Below are positions 7,307-8,487 of a DNA stretch of 8,487 nt, piece by piece (positions within the stretch are counted from its first letter, which is position 1; each line of letters opens with the position of its first letter). The stretch comes from an uncultured Clostridia bacterium (lineage in GTDB: Bacteria > Bacillota > Clostridia > Christensenellales > UBA1242). The translations under genes were made by a program, and so were the position numbers. Location: NCBI GenBank assembly GCA_946610655.1, contig CAMOCH010000035.1, forward strand, positions 1 through 8,487. Direction: 5' to 3'. The notes below the pieces were generated by a model, which was not told the origin of the DNA, ran no database searches, and worked only from the letters and a program-made list of their open reading frames with translations.

Positions 7307-7322
7307 AATCTATCTTCTTCAT
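7299..7322 (-). promoter_or_regulatory. Seven-residue leader ORF with its own ribosome binding site, possible translational coupler
   Basis: An AGGAG at 7330-7326 sits just after the HNH stop and three bases before an ATG (7322-7320). The frame reads MKKIDYG and stops at a TAA (7301-7299) that overlaps the start region of the 54-residue gene. A ribosome finishing the leader would end within a few bases of the next ATG. The 3-base spacing is short, which lowers confidence. Confidence 0.35.
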
Positions 7323-7331
7323 ACACTCCTT

Positions 7332-7748
7332 TTAGCTAAATACTGCTTCCAATAGCTCTATATCTTCTTTTGAACATTCTAAGCTCTTATAATACCTGTG
7401 CATATTCTCACTGTGTGAAACAATCTCTAAATTAGATAAATCACAATTAAGTTTGTTACGGTCTATATGGTCTATGTTTAAATCTAAATTTAACATTGAC
7501 TGTGTGCCATTCTTAACACTTTCTGGCAACTGTTTGCCGTTGCAATCGCCGAATAAATTAACTAATGTTATATGTAAGTAATAAGCTTTTCTTATGCCAT
7601 TTTTCCATATTCTAAAAAGCAAATATCCATCTTTATTTTTAAAAGGTGTTATAAATTGTTCACTTGCAAGTGAATACACACGCCCTAAATTAGAGACAAG
7701 ACAACAATCGTCAAATAGCTTAAATTTTTCATTTTTTAAAAATTTCAT
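7332..7748 (-). CDS. Free-standing HNH endonuclease with NUMOD4-like N-terminus
   Basis: This 138-residue protein has the layout of small phage HNH homing-type endonucleases. Residues 17-28 (CLVSNLGRVYSL) match the NUMOD4-type VSNxGRVxSL signature. YYLHITLVNLF (57-67) matches the usual H-x-LV-x-x-F segment. The HNH core is NIDHIDRNKLNCDLSNLEIV (91-110), with H94, D96, N101 and N106, followed by the SENMHR tail with N115. All expected key residues are present, so it is probably active as a DNA nicking or cutting enzyme. It is the first gene after the intergenic region and is followed closely by the leader and small basic genes. Its own ribosome binding site (TAGGG about 8 bases upstream) is weaker than those of the structural genes. 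It may be a selfish homing gene, or it could serve replication or DNA processing of the element. Confidence 0.88.
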   Translation of the reverse strand: MKFLKNEKFKLFDDCCLVSNLGRVYSLASEQFITPFKNKDGYLLFRIWKNGIRKAYYLHITLVNLFGDCNGKQLPESVKNGTQSMLNLDLNIDHIDRNKLNCDLSNLEIVSHSENMHRYYKSLECSKEDIELLEAVFS

Positions 7749-7767
7749 TTCTAACCCTACTTTTAAT

Positions 7768-7793
7768 TATCAAAGGTTTACATAACCCCACCA
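7768..7793 (+). repeat. Left arm of 26-bp inverted repeat
   Basis: This arm pairs with 7997-8022 in 25 of 26 positions; the exception is T7783 opposite G8007, a wobble. The arm includes GTTTACATAA (7776-7785), whose complement TTATGTAAAC matches the XerD half of the Bacillus-type dif site as I remember it. Confidence 0.9.
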
Positions 7794-7802
7794 TTCTTTT
7801 TT

Positions 7803-7825
7803 AATGCTTACTAAGGCTAAGCATT
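7803..7825. other. Hairpin AATGCTTA-7 nt-TAAGCATT
   Basis: A perfect 8-bp stem (7803-7810 with 7818-7825) has a 7-base loop and lies inside the 26-bp inverted repeat. Neither strand has a U-run after it, so it is not a convincing terminator. It may be a protein-binding or ssDNA structural element. Confidence 0.6.
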
Positions 7826-7838
7826 TCCATTGCTATTT

Positions 7839-7893
7839 TTGAAAATTAGCAACTAGCAATTTCATTGCTAATTTAGTAGAAAAAAATTTTCAA
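7839..7893. other. Nested double hairpin
   Basis: The outer stem TTGAAAATT (7839-7847) pairs perfectly with AATTTTCAA (7885-7893). Inside it, TAGCAAT (7854-7860) pairs with ATTGCTA (7864-7870) across a 3-base loop. ATTGCTA also occurs just upstream at 7829-7835, allowing alternative folds. Confidence 0.6.
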
Positions 7894-7937
7894 TAACTAT
7901 TGCAAATTTTTTATTTAATTATTTTTTAATTTTTGTT

Positions 7938-8012
7938 AGGAGGTTTTATTTTATGAAACTATTTACACAAGTTTTTAAAGGAGAAAACTATGTATTTGGT
8001 GGGGTTGTGTAA
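7938..8012 (+). CDS. Possible 19-residue peptide on the plus strand with strong ribosome binding site
   Basis: AGGAGG (7938-7943) lies nine bases before an ATG at 7953. The frame reads MKLFTQVFKGENYVFGGVV and stops at 8012; its last codons lie inside the right arm of the inverted repeat. It is the only candidate gene on this strand. The near-consensus ribosome binding site is the sole support. It could be a leader peptide, part of an invertible segment, or chance. Confidence 0.3.
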   Translation, partial: RRFYFMKLFTQVFKGENYVFGGVV

Positions 8013-8022
8013 ACCTTTGATA
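7997..8022 (-). repeat. Right arm of 26-bp inverted repeat
   Basis: This is the reverse complement of 7768-7793 with one difference, across a 203-bp spacer. The homology stops sharply at both ends. TTGTGTAAA (8005-8013) also pairs with TTTACACAA at 7962-7970, giving a competing shorter hairpin. Confidence 0.9.
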
Positions 8023-8030
8023 TGTATTTT

Positions 8031-8090
8031 TTAAAAGATTAAGTTTACTGCAAAAAATGCTAGCATTGATAAACAATAAATTATTTCCAT
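8031..8090 (-). CDS. 19-residue hydrophobic peptide, possible small membrane or minor virion protein
   Basis: AGGAG (8101-8097) lies six bases before an ATG at 8090-8088. The frame reads MEIIYCLSMLAFFAVNLIF and stops at 8031. Nearly all residues are hydrophobic, enough for one membrane pass. The ribosome binding site overlaps the last codons of the upstream gene, so the two are likely co-translated. Filamentous phages encode very small hydrophobic virion-end proteins (pVII and pIX, about 32 residues in M13), and type I toxins are also short and hydrophobic. This one is shorter than either usual class, and no homology is claimed. Confidence 0.5.
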   Translation of the reverse strand: MEIIYCLSMLAFFAVNLIF

Positions 8091-8093
8091 TTT

Positions 8094-8487
8094 CTACTCC
8101 TGTTCTGTTACTAACAGTGTTATTCTTGCTTTGTTTTGTTTAATTTCTTTGTTTAATTTCTTAATTTTCTTTAGGTCTTTAATGTTGTCTTTTGTTACAA
8201 CACCAATTAACTGTTCGGAAATTTCCTTTTGATCTTTATTAAATCTTCTTAAACTAATAATGTTATATTGGTTATTTATAAATTGCATATATGTGTTTTT
8301 TCTTTTTTGTAAATCATTTATTTGCTCGTCTATTTCACGCATTTCTTCTTCCCAATCTAACATTTTGTTAATATCTTCTAGTTCTTCATTGGTTAATTCT
8401 TTAAGCTGTGCTGTTGTAAATTCTTTTGGTAAATCTTTTTTTAACTTATTATCTATTTCTTTAATTTCACTATAATCTTCTCTTATT
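8094..8487 (-). CDS. C-terminal part of a charged coiled-coil protein, unknown function (partial, N-terminus outside window)
   Basis: The frame is open from the right edge to a TAG at 8096-8094, covering 131 codons including the stop. There is an internal ATG at 8363, but the preceding 41 codons are protein-like (for example KLKKDLPKEF and LKELTNEELEDIN). No ribosome binding site precedes that ATG, so the gene most likely enters from outside. The visible part is rich in Lys, Glu, Ile and Asn and alternates helical heptads (EEEMREIDEQINDLQKRKN; LKKIKKLNKEIKQNK) with a short break around YNIISLRRF. There is no membrane segment or catalytic motif. In an inovirus-like map this position would suit a replication or DNA-binding protein, but the sequence does not show that. 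It is immediately followed by the small hydrophobic peptide. Confidence 0.8.
   Translation of the reverse strand, partial: IREDYSEIKEIDNKLKKDLPKEFTTAQLKELTNEELEDINKMLDWEEEMREIDEQINDLQKRKNTYMQFINNQYNIISLRRFNKDQKEISEQLIGVVTKDNIKDLKKIKKLNKEIKQNKARITLLVTEQE

Larger units (their letters stand above)
7749..8030. other. Hairpin-rich intergenic region, candidate replication origin / packaging / attachment region
   Basis: About 280 very AT-rich bases lie between the 19-residue peptide gene and the HNH gene, with no minus-strand gene. The region holds a 26-bp outer inverted repeat, at least three inner hairpins and a short plus-strand ORF with a good ribosome binding site. Filamentous phages keep their plus and minus origins and packaging signal in such an intergenic region of several hairpins. 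No rolling-circle nick motif was recognised and no clear sigma-A promoter could be fixed, although a promoter for the downstream operon probably lies here. Confidence 0.5.

Noticed and set aside
7803..7825. Rho-independent terminator between the right-edge genes and the HNH gene
   Set aside because: The stem is short and AT-rich and there is no T-run after it on either strand.
7900..7930. Sigma-A promoter (TTGCAA and TTTAAT) on the plus strand before the mini-ORF
   Set aside because: Spacing is 19 bases and the -10 is poor in a region of almost pure A/T, where such matches are expected by chance.
7768..8022. Insertion sequence or MITE with target-site duplication
   Set aside because: No transposase gene is present and no duplicated target longer than two bases was found beside the arms. 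MITE is kept only as an alternative.
5114..8475. Plus-strand open frames at 5114-5431, 7594-7785 and 8260-8475
   Set aside because: They are antisense to the 676/428-residue genes, the HNH gene and the right-edge gene, which have clear domains, heptads or coupling on the minus strand.
1..8487. The window as a complete circular phage genome
   Set aside because: Joining the ends would give the ATPase a stop at once (GAA then TAA), which looked attractive. But the right-edge gene would then have no usable start codon in its frame, and no replication protein would exist in the genome. The edges are more likely arbitrary cuts.
1..8487. Mycoplasma or Spiroplasma code (TGA = Trp), as in plectroviruses
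   Set aside because: All long frames use TGG for their many tryptophans and contain no in-frame TGA. TGA appears only as the stop of the 676-residue gene.

Overview
The window is AT-rich. Every well-supported gene is read from the minus strand, so the order below runs from high to low coordinates. Most starts have a strong AGGAG-type ribosome binding site a few bases upstream. Tryptophan is encoded by TGG throughout, so this is not a TGA=Trp mycoplasma or spiroplasma code. A low-GC Gram-positive (Bacillota-like) host fits best, but nothing here fixes the taxon. There are no rRNA, tRNA, metabolic or housekeeping genes. The content points to a virus or other mobile element.

Layout on the minus strand: (1) the C-terminal end of a charged coiled-coil protein (8487-8094, cut by the window edge); (2) a 19-residue hydrophobic peptide (8090-8031); (3) a roughly 280-bp non-coding region bounded by a 26-bp inverted repeat and holding several nested hairpins, with a 19-codon ORF on the opposite strand; (4) a free-standing HNH endonuclease (7748-7332); (5) a small basic protein (7306-7142); (6) a 676-residue protein with a signal peptide, a large ectodomain and a C-terminal membrane anchor (7170-5140); (7) a 428-residue protein with a membrane anchor, a coiled coil and a beta-rich head (5138-3852); (8) a 64-residue single-span membrane protein (3828-3634); (9) an 813-residue protein with a membrane anchor, a very long repetitive coiled coil and a globular tip (3619-1178); (10) a P-loop ATPase of the Zot/pI (FtsK-HerA-like) type with two N-terminal membrane helices, running off the left edge (1171-1).

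Genes 5 to 10 are overlapping or separated by a few to about 20 bases and look like one transcription unit. A Zot/pI-like morphogenesis ATPase next to several membrane-anchored exported proteins, one of them coat-sized, and beside a hairpin-rich intergenic region resembles the structural half of a filamentous (inovirus-like) phage. The replication protein and ssDNA-binding protein would then lie outside the window. The fit is not perfect. The ATPase has its membrane helices before the Walker A motif, the coat candidate has its basic end at the N-terminus, and there are two separate coiled-coil spike proteins. A divergent inovirus lineage, a pleomorphic membrane virus, or a surface-display and secretion island on a plasmid all remain possible.

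The most striking features are the 813-residue fibre, built of exact 70-residue (ten-heptad) repeats with IxxN layers like those of trimeric adhesin stalks; the sequence match between its N-terminus and the 64-residue coat-like protein; and the inverted-repeat region, which contains a dif-like half-site.
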